From Leucosporidium creatinivorum (lineage: Eukaryota > Basidiomycota > Microbotryomycetes > Leucosporidiales > Leucosporidiaceae), in assembly GCA_001600635.1 (NCBI GenBank), contig BCKL01000020.1:372001-436000 (forward strand): 64,000 nt of DNA, in the 5' to 3' direction. Below, in pieces: positions 20,932 to 31,983 of the stretch. Numbering within the stretch: position 1 is the first letter of the stretch; each line of letters starts with the position of its first letter. A program made the translations under genes and the position numbers. The notes below the pieces were generated by a model, which saw only the letters and a list, made by a program, of their open reading frames with translations, searched no databases and was not told the origin of the DNA.

Positions 20932-22172
20932 ATGAACATCTGTCACCTCTTCGGCCTGCTGTGCCTTTTGGCTGCTACTGTAGGTTGATCTCTCTCAAGG
21001 CTCCAGCTTCGCAGAGCTCAGTCAACTTACGCTTTTTGGTCTCGCTTCTGCAGGTCCTCATGGTCGTAGTCTCCGTCTCTACCCCCATCTGGGAGTCTGT
21101 TTACTTCCTCAAGGCTACCGTCGGCGGTGGTAGCAGTGAGTTGCAGCGGTTCAGGCTTCCGAAACGCGCATCCAGCTGACCCCTTCTCGTTTCGTCGCAG
21201 GCAGCACTCGCGGTCTCATCAAGCTGGGACAGTGGGGATACTGTGTCGCTGGAGCCTGCTCCAAGTCAAAGCTCGGATAGTGAGTCGCTGCAGCTTTTCT
21301 TCCTTCGCGGTAGGCGCTCGTGAGAGGCGCTGAGGAAGATCTTGTTGCTGACGTCGTACTCTTTCTGTAGCAACCTCGACGGTATCACTTCGGCTACCAA
21401 CGGACAGGTCTCGGCCAGCATCGTGCACGGCTTGACCTGTGAGTCCTTCCCGCCGTAAACGCTCGGCGCCGAAGCTGACCCTCTTCCTCGTCCTTCCCTC
21501 GCCGTCTCGACACACTCCCAGACGCCCTTGTGCTCAACCCCATCGCTGCTGGATTCTCCTTCATCGCCCTCCTCTTCGCCCTGTGCTCCAACCTCGCGCT
21601 CGGAATCCTCGCCTCGGTCCTCGCCGCGTGGGCTTTCCTGGTCACCATCATTGCTCTTGCTGTGAGTGTTGCGCTTTACCGAAAACTGCTCTCACAAGTA
21701 GTCTGTAATCTTTTGAGCCACTGAGCTGACCCGTCGCTACTCCATCAGCTCGACCTTGGCCTCTTCGTCACCGCTCGCCACCGCCTCAACCAGGCTTCGG
21801 ACAACGTTAACGCCTCGTTCGGAAACGCTATGTGGCTTGTGGTCGCTGCTGCTGCTTGCCAGCTCCTTGCTGCCGTCACTGTCTGCGTACGTCTGACCTG
21901 CTCGGCGCTCGTTTCGGCGCTCGCTCTCCCATGCCCCGACCGCTGACCCGCTCCTTCTACAGTTCACCCACTCGTCCAACAAGCGCCAGCGTCGCCGTGA
22001 TGTCGAGACTCGCGGCCTCACCACCGGCGAGCCCACCAACACCGGCCGCGGCGGATTCTTCGGCAAAAACAAGAACGTCGACGCCTACGGCAACAGCAAC
22101 ACTGCCGGCGCCCCCGTCATGAACGAGAAGCGTCACTTCTGGCAGAAGAACAAGGCCGCCAACACCTACTAA
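20932..22172 (+). CDS. SUR7/PalI family four-pass membrane protein
   Basis: A plasma-membrane protein of the SUR7/PalI (Rim9) family, linked in other fungi to eisosome patches or to ambient-pH sensing. The exon-joined protein is about 260 residues. TM1 is MNICHLFGLLCLLAATVLMV. An extracellular loop with IKLGQWGYCVAGACSKSKLGY follows, matching the family's W-x-x-C ... C loop. TM2 lies at LNPIAAGFSFIALLFALCS, TM3 at ILASVLAAWAFLVTIIAL and TM4 at MWLVVAAAACQLLAAVTVC. The tail is cytosolic, Arg/Asn/Gly-rich, ending KNKAANTY. Seven introns of 50-110 bases, nearly all with GCTGACC branch sites. Whether it acts in pH signalling (PalI) or eisosomes (Sur7) cannot be settled here; the short tail slightly favours a SUR7-like role. 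Confidence 0.83.
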
Positions 22173-22786
22173 TCGTGTCGGCCTTTGCTTTACGTCTCCT
22201 CGCTTGTACTTAGCCTCTCTCCGAATCTCTCAATCGCTTTTGATGTAGACTCCACCACCCCCCTTGTTCCTTAACTCTACTACACACGATATAGACCCTA
22301 TCCCCTTTGTCTTCGAAGCAAAGTTAATTTACCCTCACCTCGTTAGACTGGCGCGAAACGAGAGTACAAGGCTGCTCGGCGAAAACGACGTCGATGCTCT
22401 GAAGTCTGTTCTCATTGGCGCCGTTGCTTGCTGGCGTGTCTCGAGGTGTATTTGATCTGAACCCAATTGTCCAACATCCACAGCCGTTGCATGGCAGCTC
22501 GACGGCTCGGTTGATACTTCGCCGAGAAGCCGAAAGAGGGGGTTGCGGTTTTGCAGCTGGGGGTCCTACAATACTGCAGCTTTACATCTCTGGACAAAAT
22601 CTGTCTCGTTCAGCTCGTCCTGTAACCACACAGCAAGGTCACTCAGTGTGGGGAAACTGGCAATCACAAGGTCGATTCTGGAGCCCCCGGCCTCTTGATC
22701 TTCTGCCACTCTCTGCTCTGCCCGCTCTTCTCGCTCGTCTCGCCTACAACTCGCCTACAACACACTCCAACACCTCAAAGCACATC
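22173..22786. other. Intergenic stretch upstream of the MLRQ-like gene
   Basis: About 610 bases holding the 3' UTR of the SUR7-like gene and the promoter and 5' UTR of the next gene. The last 60 bases before the split start codon are C/T- and CAAC-rich, like other 5' UTRs here. No independent coding or RNA signal seen. Confidence 0.55.
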
Positions 22787-23586
22787 ATGTGAGTACCCTG
22801 CTGCACTACAGCCCCCTCCGACTGCTCGCCTACACCTTTCGGCCTCGTCGTCGTCGCCTGGCGCTGCAGACGGCTTCTGCTGATCTGTAGGGCGTTCTGA
22901 GGACAAGAGGCTAACCTTCTTGATGCTCCCGTACAGGGCCTTTCGCTTCGTAGCGTCTCAGCCTGCGCTCGCGCCGCTTTTCGTCGCCGTTTGAGCCAAC
23001 TTTCAGCCAAAACGCCCCACATTTCGCTGATCTAGCTTGATTTCGGTGTGCAGGTCGGCCTCGGCATCACTGGATCCGCCGCTTTCGCTTACCACTACCT
23101 GCACAACTCGGTACGTGTACTATTTTACTCCGAAAGGCTCCAGGTAGACCGGCGGCGAGAGAAATCCAGGCCGAAGTGGGGGGGGCGCGGCGGCCTCTTG
23201 AAGCTTGTAGTTGCGCCCCAAACCGATTCAAGTACAGCTCAAAAAGCCGAGAATCTCTACTAACACCCTTCTGCACCCTCGATAGCCCGACGTCGTGATC
23301 CGCAAGCGCTCCCACGCCGAACCCTGGAACTCGGTCACCCAGCAGACCAACACCAAGCGTACGCCCCTCGCTTACTCTCTCGTTTTCCCCGCTGACCATC
23401 TCTCGAACAGTCTTCTCCTTCAACCCCGACTTCTGGAGCTCTCGCGCCTCGATCGCCGACCCCCGCGCCATGTTCAAAGACGAGAACGGCGTCGGCGCGC
23501 AAGGCCATGGACAGGCTGCTGTCGACCGCGCCAAGGCGATCAAGGAGGCTAAGCTTCGCGCTGGCAAGGAGGACCTCGGTCACTAG
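22787..23586 (+). CDS. NDUFA4/MLRQ (B12D-like) respiratory-chain subunit
   Basis: Small inner-mitochondrial-membrane protein; family members were described as complex I MLRQ subunit and later as a cytochrome c oxidase subunit. Five exons: 22787-22788 (the bases AT), 22937-22988, 23054-23110, 23286-23358 and 23411-23586. They join in frame to 119 codons. The start codon is split AT^G by the first intron. The protein begins MAFRFVASQPALAPLFVAV, has one membrane span (GLGITGSAAFAYHYLHNS), then NSPDVVIRKRSHAEPWNSV and KLFSFNPDFWSSRA. These match the family's NPDV...NPEPWN...Y..N.D pattern. The tail is longer than in animals and Ala/Lys-rich. The second intron has an unusual GTTTGA donor. The family call is by motif reading only. 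Confidence 0.78.
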
Positions 23587-23875
23587 GCGGCTCAGCGGAG
23601 GAGGACGTCGACAGAACGCCGAAGTTCACTCGCTTGTCTCGAGCTTCGGAAGTGCGGGAGGGGACGGAGGGTGCTCGTAGGAGAAGGATATCATCATCAG
23701 TGCCGCTCCCATCGAAGGAGCGGATTCTCGGGTTTCGCTTTGCTAGTTTTGTAAATGTCGCTTCGTTTCGCAACCTTCCCCGAGCAGAGTTAGAGACAAG
23801 GCTGAGCGAGAGAAGCCATGTATGACGGCTCTACAGCATTAGCAACATCTAACACTCTACATCACTACCTCCGCC

Positions 23876-26460
23876 TCAGTTGTCCGACTCCAACGCGGCC
23901 TTCTCCTCGGTCGGCACCTTCTCCTTCAAGTGCTCACCCGCATTGACCCTCGCGCACACGCTTTTCAGCACCCCAGCAACATATTCAAAGTCGGAAAGAT
24001 CGTTGTAGACCTGCGCGGAGAGTCGGGTCCACCACACATCGAGATGAGCGAAGAGGGGGACGGTCGTCTTGTGCTCATAGGCCTGAGTCGAGAAGAAGAA
24101 CTCGACGAGCTTGGCCCTGTCGTCGGCGGAGAAGGAGCTAGGTGCAGCATCGATGGGAAGGCGGACGTTGATCTGTAGGAGAGAGAAGGGGGACATCAGC
24201 TGCAGCTCGGAATGGGAGCGCCGAGAATCGCTTTCACTCACCATGTTGGTGACGAGCTCTCCCTCTCCCTCCTTGTTGCGCATTGTTTCTGTATGCAGAA
24301 TCTCGGCGGCGAGCTCTCCTCCATCGATCGCGAGCTGGTGGCAGTACTCGGTGATTCTCTGCTCGCCGCCGAGCACGTCTCGGCGGAAGTCGAGGGCAGC
24401 GGCGGTGGCGAGGAAGGGGGAGAAGTCGATCGTGCCGTTCCACTATCGTTGCAAGAAGGATGGTATTAGCGTGAGGCCGAGGACGAAGCGGAGAGGTGCG
24501 AGACCGCGTCGGATAGCAGAGTCGCGAATGGGCGAGGAACGAACCTCGAACTCTGGCACCCACGCAGGCTCGCCATTAGGCGATGGACCGTCGCGCTTGC
24601 GGTAAAGGTGACCAGTCGGAATCGCATGCATGAGATGTTGATGCCTGTAAAGCCGGAGGGCGTTAGCGAGAACGAACATTGAACATCGACAGCAAGACAT
24701 ACTCCTTCGCGACGTAGAGCACCGCACATGAGCGGTGAGCGAGCAGCCATTTGTGGCAGTTGGAGAGCCAAAAGTCGGGCTGCGACTCGCGGAGATTGGT
24801 GGGTAGCTGTCCAATCTGATGGGCGGCGTCGACGAGGCTGAAAGGTGGATGGCGAGATTCGGCGAGGGAGAGGAGACAGGGGAGAGTATCGGTCGAAGGG
24901 CGAGAGCGGCGGAGAAAACGGAAAGCGAGGTGCAAGAGTCGCAAGAACGTCAGCGAACGAGCGACGCGAGTCCGAACCGAGCCAACTCACGACAGCACTC
25001 CCTTCGAGCGGAAGAGCTTGACGAGCTCTTCCCACGGTACGACGACACCAGGGTTCGAAGAGATGGCATCAAAGAGTGCGAGACGGACTCTCCCTCCTCC
25101 AGCGGCGTTGGCTTCGTCGATAGCTTTGCGAGTTGCTTCGATCACCTCGGCGTGGGAGACGGGATAGGCGAGAGGGACAGAGACGAGACTGAGATTGAGA
25201 TGAGAGTGAGTGTCGACGATGTATTGGAGGGTGGCCGAACAGGCGTTGTAGCTGTTAAGGTGGGGGCCAAGGGGTTAGCGAGAGGAGCAGAGCGAAAGAG
25301 CTGCGAAGGAACGGACATGGTGGTGGAGTAAAAGAGGAGCTTGTCTCCCTTCTCCCAGCAGGTGGTGAGCGAGCGCAGAACGTCGTTGACTCCGGTAGTC
25401 GCGTTGTTGACGCTGCGGAGGTAGGGTCAGCGCCGAGCTTGTGGGAAGGGCGAGCAGGTCAGACCCTCAACTCACACGACGAGGTCGTCGGTATCGCAGT
25501 GCACAAACTCGGCCAGTCGTCGTCGCACGTCGATAAGCTGCTTTGTGTACTCCAAGCGCATAAAGCGGTCAGGTGCGACCTCCGAGCGCTCCGAGATTGC
25601 TCGGCAGGCATCAATGACGGGCCTTGGCGCCGAACCGTATGACCCTGTTCGCACAAGAGGTTAGCTGATGTCACTGAGACTGATCTGGGAGTCTCACCAT
25701 GATTCAAATTCGTCCAACCCTCCTCGAATGTCCAATACTTCTCCCTCAAACTCTTACCGAACGGCTCGTACTCCTTCAGCCCAGTTGCGATCTTCTGCTC
25801 CACCTCCCGCACCCCAGTCGGCGTGATGAAACCGCCCATCGCTCTCCGCCTATCCACCTCGGCATACTCGCCCCTGTTCTCCCCTTCAGCGCCGACCCAG
25901 CGATGCGCCGAGTCGCGAAGGAACTCCTCAAACGTCCAGATGGAAGGGGAGAGGCGTGAGAGCGGGTCGGTCCAGAGGTAGACCTCGCCTTGTGCTTCTC
26001 CCGAGTCGAGCGAGACGGTGACGGGGGTCCGAGTGTATTCCTGTGAGTCAAAAGGTCAGCTCGGCGAAGATGGCGAGAGGGAAGAAGGACTTACATTGCC
26101 TTCGAACTCATCCAAGAGTGCTACATCCTTGTCCGTCAATCCTTTGACTAGACTTCCCTGCACTCGGCCTTCCTCCTTGGTGAGCTCGCGGCCCAAGATC
26201 GCCTTGCCGGCGGACGAAGCGACGACGGCGGGGTAGTCCTCGCCGTTGACATGATGGCGAGTGTGGCCTCCGAGCATCGCGTCGTTGGTGGTAAGATGAG
26301 CTCCTTCGTTGCCGATAACGCGAGCGAGGATGGAGGGGTGCACCTGCTCGTTACAGAGGTCAGCGGGAGCGCGTAGCCGTCGGCGAGCTGGAGGGAGCTT
26401 GGAGAGAGCTGGGGAGCATACCAGCGTGCCGTAGAAGAAGAGAGAGTGCGATCCAGTCAT
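23876..26460 (-). CDS. Fusion: AIG2/GGACT-like domain + Egt2-like class V PLP lyase
   Basis: One long gene with two enzyme domains. The N-terminal part (about 1-160) is an AIG2/gamma-glutamylamine cyclotransferase fold: HSLFFYGTLVCSPALSKL, GGHTRHHVNGEDYPAVV, then GSLVKGLTDKDVALLDEFEG and NEYTRTPVTVSL. The LDEFEG Glu is the expected catalytic acid. The C-terminal part is an aminotransferase class V domain like fungal hercynylcysteine sulfoxide lyase (Egt2) and isopenicillin N epimerase. It has EEGWTNLNHGSYGSAP, VVNNATTGVNDVLRSL, RVRLALFDAISSNPGVVVPW, SLVDAAHQIGQLP and the PLP lysine in DFWLSNCHKWLLAHRSC. One exon (about 25.7-26.04 kb) links the domains without a stop, so the fusion is direct. 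About nine introns. Start ATG 26460-26458; stop TGA 23878-23876. The Egt2 role is inferred from similarity remembered, not from a search. Confidence 0.82.
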
Positions 26461-27029
26461 GATGAGCCGGTGGTGCTGTGGCAAGAGATGCGATTGAAGT
26501 TGAGGGGGGAGCTGAGCGCTGGAAGGAGTCAAGAGGTCGCGCTGAGGGAGGCCGGCGGGATGATCGGAGGTGGGTGGGGCTCGTAGAGGAGAATCCTAGT
26601 TCCTATGCGATCCTTCTGTAGCTTTACGGCGATGGGAGTGAGTTGTAACGAAGGGCGACGATGACGGCGGAGCGCAGGAAGCGCGACTGAAGCGCATCGC
26701 TCTTCTTCCTTCGCCCACAACTCGCTCAAACGGACTCGAACCTTATTAGCTGTACCTTCTCAGCTCCTTCAACGCTCCAAGTCGACAACTACGCCCTGCC
26801 CTCACCAGCTCAGCTCCGCACCCCACACGCCAACCTCCCCGCGACGGCTCGCTGCCCTTCTTCTCAGCCTCAGCACCTACCGAGCAGCCTGCAGTCGACT
26901 CAAACAGCTAAAAGCACCCCACTGCTGCTCCAAGGACCAACTTGGTAATTCGCGCGCGCCGAGCCGAGGGATCTACAGCCTCATACCGCTTTCGCCTCTC
27001 TCCCCTCGACCAAATCCCGCTCATCAAAA
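26461..27029. other. Divergent promoter region
   Basis: About 570 bases between the starts of the fusion gene and the HD-domain gene. C/T-rich near the right end, as in other 5' UTRs here. No coding or RNA signal recognised. Confidence 0.55.
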
Positions 27030-28076
27030 ATGATTTCCACTACCTACCCTCGAGGATTCACTCCCGTCGAGCGCAGCCCCGACAACCTCAAGCCCAAGCA
27101 TCCTACCAACCCTCCCGCCGTCTCGGTCGACGAGCTGCTCGCGACGATTCCTGAGACGGCGCTCGTCAAGGCTGCTCGCGAGTATCTCGAGCCCAAGTTG
27201 CCCAAGAATGTGTGGAACCACTCGCAGAGGGCATACCTTTATGGTGAGTCCATCTAACCGTCAGCTACACAAAGCCGAGCTGACCTCGACGGCTGGCGCT
27301 CTTCGCAGGAGTGGCCATCGCCAAGGTGCAGTTTCCCCAGTGGACCTACGACTCCGAGTCCTTCTACCTCGCCTGCCTCTTCCACGATCTCGGAGCTACA
27401 CCGGAGAGCATCGCAGCGTGAGCTTCACCCGCTCCGTCTCTCGGCTCTCGGCGATCGCTGACTTGCTCTCCTTCAACAGGACCAAGCTCTCCTTCGAGTT
27501 CTACGGCGCCTTCCTAGCTCGCTCTTGGCTTTTGCCCAACGCCGAGAAGGCCTCGCAAGATGAGAAGGACATCGCCGACTCGGTCACCGAGACGATCTGC
27601 CGACATACCAACTTCATCGAGGGGCAGTGCTCGACTCACGTGCAGCTTATCCAGCTCGGAACACTCTGTGCGTTTTGCTACATGTCTTTTCCTCGCTCTG
27701 AGCTGACTCGTATGCTGTTCGTAGTCGACAACGCTGGAGCTCAACCGACCTGGGTCGCCGCCGAGACGGTCGAGCAGGTTGTGGCCAAGTACCCTCGCTT
27801 GGAGGTGAGCTAGCGCCGGTTTTCGGTAGTCGCGTAAATGAACTGACACTCTCGTACTACTGCAGTGGACCTGCGGCTTCCACGACGCCATGAAGATGGA
27901 AGTCGAGGCGAAACCTTGGGTGAGCTTGCGCCGAGCTTCGCGTAGGGAGGCTCTGTAGCTGACTCTTCGCTTCTCCACAGAGCCACACGACCTTCTTCGA
28001 TAAGGAGGGGATCTGGGATAAGGTGTTGGGGAACAAGATTGCCGCTCCCATCGAGGAGCGCGAGGCTAAGCTCTGA
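27030..28076 (+). CDS. HD-domain protein, cyanamide hydratase-like
   Basis: Resembles fungal cyanamide hydratases (Ddi2/Ddi3 of budding yeast), which turn cyanamide into urea with a metal bound by an HD domain. About 250 residues over six exons. The HD-domain residues seen are the first His in NVWNHSQRAYLYG, the HD pair in LACLFHDLGATPES, and a later His in VTETICRHTNFIEGQC. Further family segments are KLSFEFYGAFLARSWL and PRLEWTCGFHDAMKMEVE. It ends EREAKL. Start ATG 27030; stop TGA 28074-28076. It is followed after only 40 bases by the next gene on the same strand. Substrate not proven; related HD hydrolases act on other nitriles or nucleotides. The urea transporter gene DUR3 lies 13 kb away, which may be chance. 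Confidence 0.85.
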
Positions 28077-28116
28077 ACTTGCAACGACCAAAATCGCTTG
28101 CCCTCCCGCCTCTTCG

Positions 28117-30139
28117 ATGCTCCTTCTGCTACTTCTCGCGACCTCGCTCGTGCAAGCAAAGACCTACCCGACGTGGTGCGGCAAGCACTACCAGCTCGGC
28201 GCCCCTCTTACTGCACCTCACCCTTCGACCCGCTTTCCAACCCCACCTCTCTCTCCGACTCCGCTTCTCGAATTTCAATGCGCCCCAGCTGTCACGCCTT
28301 ACGTCGAGGGAGATGATACAGCCGTGATAGTCGACCTGCTGCTCGACCATCGTCGCGGAGTCGACTGGACTGCAGCGGAGGGAGAGTTCACAGGTCGCGT
28401 CGAGGTGGGGGGCGAGGAAGTCGGTCAAGCAGTGCTGCAGATTGGAGCAAAGGCGCAGAGGCTGCAGATTGATCTGAACCGGATTGCAGCGAGGCAAGAG
28501 CCCTACTCGCTGAGGTGCACAGCGACGAGCGAGGGAGGCGAGGAGCTCGAGATGACTGGGAAGCTGCGATACCTCCCTCCGAGCCCTCACGGCGGCTCGG
28601 TAGTCAAGATGGTTGCTACTACAGGCGGTCTACTTGTCGTAGAGGACGGTAGCTGGACTCCCTTCTTCACCGTCGGCTTCTACGTCCAGTTCGGCGGCTT
28701 CCTCGAGACGAATCTGAGCGTGTTGGACGATATGAAGGCGAGAGGGCGAGTGACACGACTTTAGACGAGTACTATTGGAGATGCTGACCTGCTCGTACAA
28801 CAGCTTCAACGTATTCCACCCCGTTCCAACGTTCGACAACCTCACGGCTCTCGAACTCGTCCTCGACCGCGCCGAGGAGCTCGGTCTTTGGCTCATGTAC
28901 GATATGAGATGGAGGTGCGACCTTCAAAGGATGTATATACCAGCTCTGAGAGCTGACCGAGCTGTCATCCCGCAGTTACATGGACCTCGGTGCCGTGAAG
29001 GAGCAGGTCGAGCTTGTCAAGGGGCGCAAGAACCTTCTGCTCTGGTGTGCGTACCGAGGCATCAACTCCCATAGCTTATTACCGACGGCTGCCTCCTCAA
29101 CAGACACCGCTGACGAGCCTGACGGACCGGGTGACCCTCTCGATGCACCTCGGCGCACGTACGATCTTATCCAAGAGCTGGACAGCTACCATCCGATCTC
29201 GCTGGCGAGTTGTAATCTCACTCAAAGCCGTTCTACCACGTCGCTGACCCTTGCTTCGCTCATAGGTCCTCAACTGCGCCGACTTCGAGTGGGCGCCCTA
29301 CTCGGCTGGCGCCGACATCATCCTCACCGACCCATATCCGCTGCACCTCAATACCACCTTCTCGTCCGTCTACCAAGCGGCATGTAACTCGACTTTTGGT
29401 TGCTGTGGTGAGCTGCTCACTAACCCTCTCTCATTCGAGCGACATTTGACCTTCCTCGGCGAACAGGTTGTGACAACTGCGTCGGCTTGCTCGACGACGT
29501 GTCCTACCGCATCGACACGTCGTTTGAGCGCCGGTCTTACAGTGGACGCGAGCATAACATGAGCATCTGGATGGTTCCGCAAGCGCTGGGGAACTCGGAG
29601 TTCTGGACAGGGATACCGAGCAAGCGAGAATTCCTCGCGATGGCGGTGCTTGGTGTGTTGCATGGAGTCACTGGTGAGCTCGACCTTCATTTCTGTTTGA
29701 CACGCTGCAGACGAGCTAATCGCCGTCTTCCACAGGCATCCTTCCCTGGACCCTTCCCACCTCGCCCGAGATTCTGGAAGGAGCGACGCAGCTCGCCTCG
29801 CTCGTCCCTCAGTTCACCTCCTTCGTCCTCAGCCCTCTTGCCATCTCTAGCAACATCACCTTCAACTCGTCGGCCGTCGAGGCTCGTCTCTGGATCGTTG
29901 GTGATTCGGCGTTCCTCCTCGTCGCAAATACCCGAAACGACTCGGTCGTCGTCAAGGCGGACTTGCAAGGGCTTGCGGGCGCTGGGAACTGGAGAGCCAT
30001 GCTTCAGGAAGGTCTCGAGGTGGTGGACGAAGACGAGGAAGGTCTTGCGTTGGCGTTGGAGCCGTTCGGGACGGGAGGGTGGCTTCGAGAGAGCGCCGAG
30101 ATTTGGGAAGAATCAGAGATGCTGGTGCTGCAAGACTGA
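28117..30139 (+). CDS. Secreted glycoside-hydrolase-like protein
   Basis: Begins with signal peptide [14 protein letters not shown] at the ATG at 28117. A beta-rich region follows (AVIVDLLLDHRRGVDWTAAE, AKAQRLQIDLNRI), then a probable TIM barrel: TPFFTVGFYVQFGGFLE, FNVFHPVPTFDNLTALELVL, LGLWLMYDMRW, RKNLLLWYTADEPDGPGDPL and GADIILTDPYPLHL. Then come a Cys cluster (ACNSTFGCCGCDNC) and REHNMSIWMVPQALGNSEFW. The acid residues in the ADEPDG loop are likely catalytic. The C-terminal beta domain resembles the beta-sandwich of other glycosidases (FLLVANTRNDSVVVKADLQG). Several N-glycosylation sequons (NLS, NTT, NST, NMS, NIT, NSS). About eight introns. I cannot name the GH family. The start lies 40 bases after the stop of the previous gene. 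Confidence 0.7.
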
Positions 30140-30342
30140 AGATCACATATGGCACAAGTACAAGTAACTTTGCATGCTCCGAGAGATTCGACAGATGTAG
30201 CGAGCCCCTTGACTTGGCGGGAGGAAGAGCGCTGAGCGCCGGCTCGCTCGTTTCTCTCTTACTTCACCTCTCTTCGACTTCTCATCGCCCTCCAACGACT
30301 TCAGGCCACTCCAGCAGTGCCTCACTGCTCTACGCGCCCACC

Positions 30343-31878
30343 ATGTCAGCCCCAGCAGCAGCATCGACATCAACCGCGACTCTCACCCTCTCGCCCGACA
30401 TCCTCGCCAGCTTCAAGCCCGCCCGCGTCTTTCGCAAGCACAACGAAGCAGGCCGTTCTTTCACTTCCCTCTCATTCGACGACAAGGGCGAGCAGCTCAT
30501 CACCTCGAGCGAGGACGAGACGATCCAGCTCTTCAACGCGCGGACGGGCAAGCACCAGAAGCAGCTCTACTCGAAGAAGTATGGAGTGCACCTTACACGG
30601 TTCACACACAAGAATACTGCCATCATCCACGCTAGTACCAAGGAGAATGGTGAGCTTCTCTAGGGCAGCTCGTCGCTTGTGTTGTGAGCTGAGCTGCCCT
30701 TCTCTCGTAGACGACATTCGCTACCTAAGCCTGCACGACCACAACTACATTCGCTACTACAAGGGACATACCAAGAAGTAGGCTCCTTCGCGCCTTCGAG
30801 CTCTGGGCTCAGCTAACCTCTCCTCCGCTCGCTTCGCAGGGTCGTTTCGCTGCAGATGTCGCCGACCGACGACACCTTCCTCTCGGGCGCGACGGACGAC
30901 ACCGTCCGACTGTGGGATCTGCGAGCCTCGCACGCTCAAGTGAGTTTCAACCCGAGCTCCGCCTCCGCTCGGCGCTGACCCTCCCTCCCTTCGCAGGGCC
31001 TCCTGAACGTCGCCGGCCACCCCTGCGTCGCCTACGATCCCTCAGGCTACGTGTTTGCCGTGGGCCTCAACCTCCGCTGCACGATTCTCCTCTACGACAT
31101 CAAGAACTTTGACAAGCAGCCCTTTCTCAACATCCAAATCAACGACCCCGTCCTCTCAGACCGAGCCTACCCTCCGAGAGTGCCCATCCTTACCTCGCTC
31201 GCTTTCTCGAATGATGGCAAGTGGATCTTGGTCGGAACGGGAGGGGATGTGCACTATGTCGTGGACTCATTTGATGGCCATATCGTTGCGAGGTTGGAGT
31301 GTGAGTTCGGTTCGACTTTGGGCGAAGGGCAGCTAGCTGATCTGCTCCTATGCTCAGGCGTACCGCAAGCTGGAACATCTTCAGTGACTGGAGTGATGGG
31401 ACTCGAGCGAGCTGTAGCATCGCCTTACGACCGACCGATGGAGCCTTCGGCGGGACTTAGCAGCGAGGAGGTCAAATGGACGCCCGACGGTCGCTTCGTA
31501 GTGGGAGGTGCGCTATCTGCTCTTCGTCTTCCTCCTCGCCCCACTGCTTACCTAGACTCTCCTCTACACAGGCTCAATAGACGGCAAGATCCACGTCTGG
31601 GACGTCGCTCCTCCGCCCGAGCAGCGCCCTCCTCACTGGCCGCAACCAGGCCCTTACTGCACCCTCCTCCCAATCAAGAGCATTGACGGACATGTCGGAG
31701 GACCGAGTAGGGCAGTCGCCTTCAACCCCAGGACGGCCATGTTCGCCTCGGCTGGAAACGATTTGGTGAGTCGGCTTGAGCGACACCAGCGGGCGGTCAG
31801 CTGACAACGGCTTTCGTCCTACAGGCCTTCTGGTTGCCGGAACTAGCAGATGAGGGAGCGTCGGAGCCTGCAGTATAG
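30343..31878 (+). CDS. SWD2: WD40 protein Swd2/WDR82 (COMPASS and CPF subunit)
   Basis: WD40 propeller subunit of the Set1/COMPASS histone H3K4 methyltransferase and of the cleavage and polyadenylation factor; nuclear and essential in yeast. About 390 residues over seven exons. After a Ser/Ala/Thr-rich leader it reads [39 protein letters not shown] and [20 protein letters not shown]. These are followed by [40 protein letters not shown] and [13 protein letters not shown]. The KYG...RFTH and NYIRYFKGH-type segments are diagnostic of Swd2/Wdr82. Late repeats include [19 protein letters not shown] and [21 protein letters not shown] spacer between repeats (about [20 protein letters not shown]) looks longer than usual. 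Start ATG 30343; stop TAG 31876-31878. Confidence 0.92.
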
Positions 31879-31983
31879 TAATACAGTCGCTTCGCTCGCT
31901 CATCTCGCCCGAGCGATTCTCTCGCTCGCCAGCCGAGAGCACAGATCACAGCATTTCGATTCAACTAGCAAGGGTTCTTTCAA

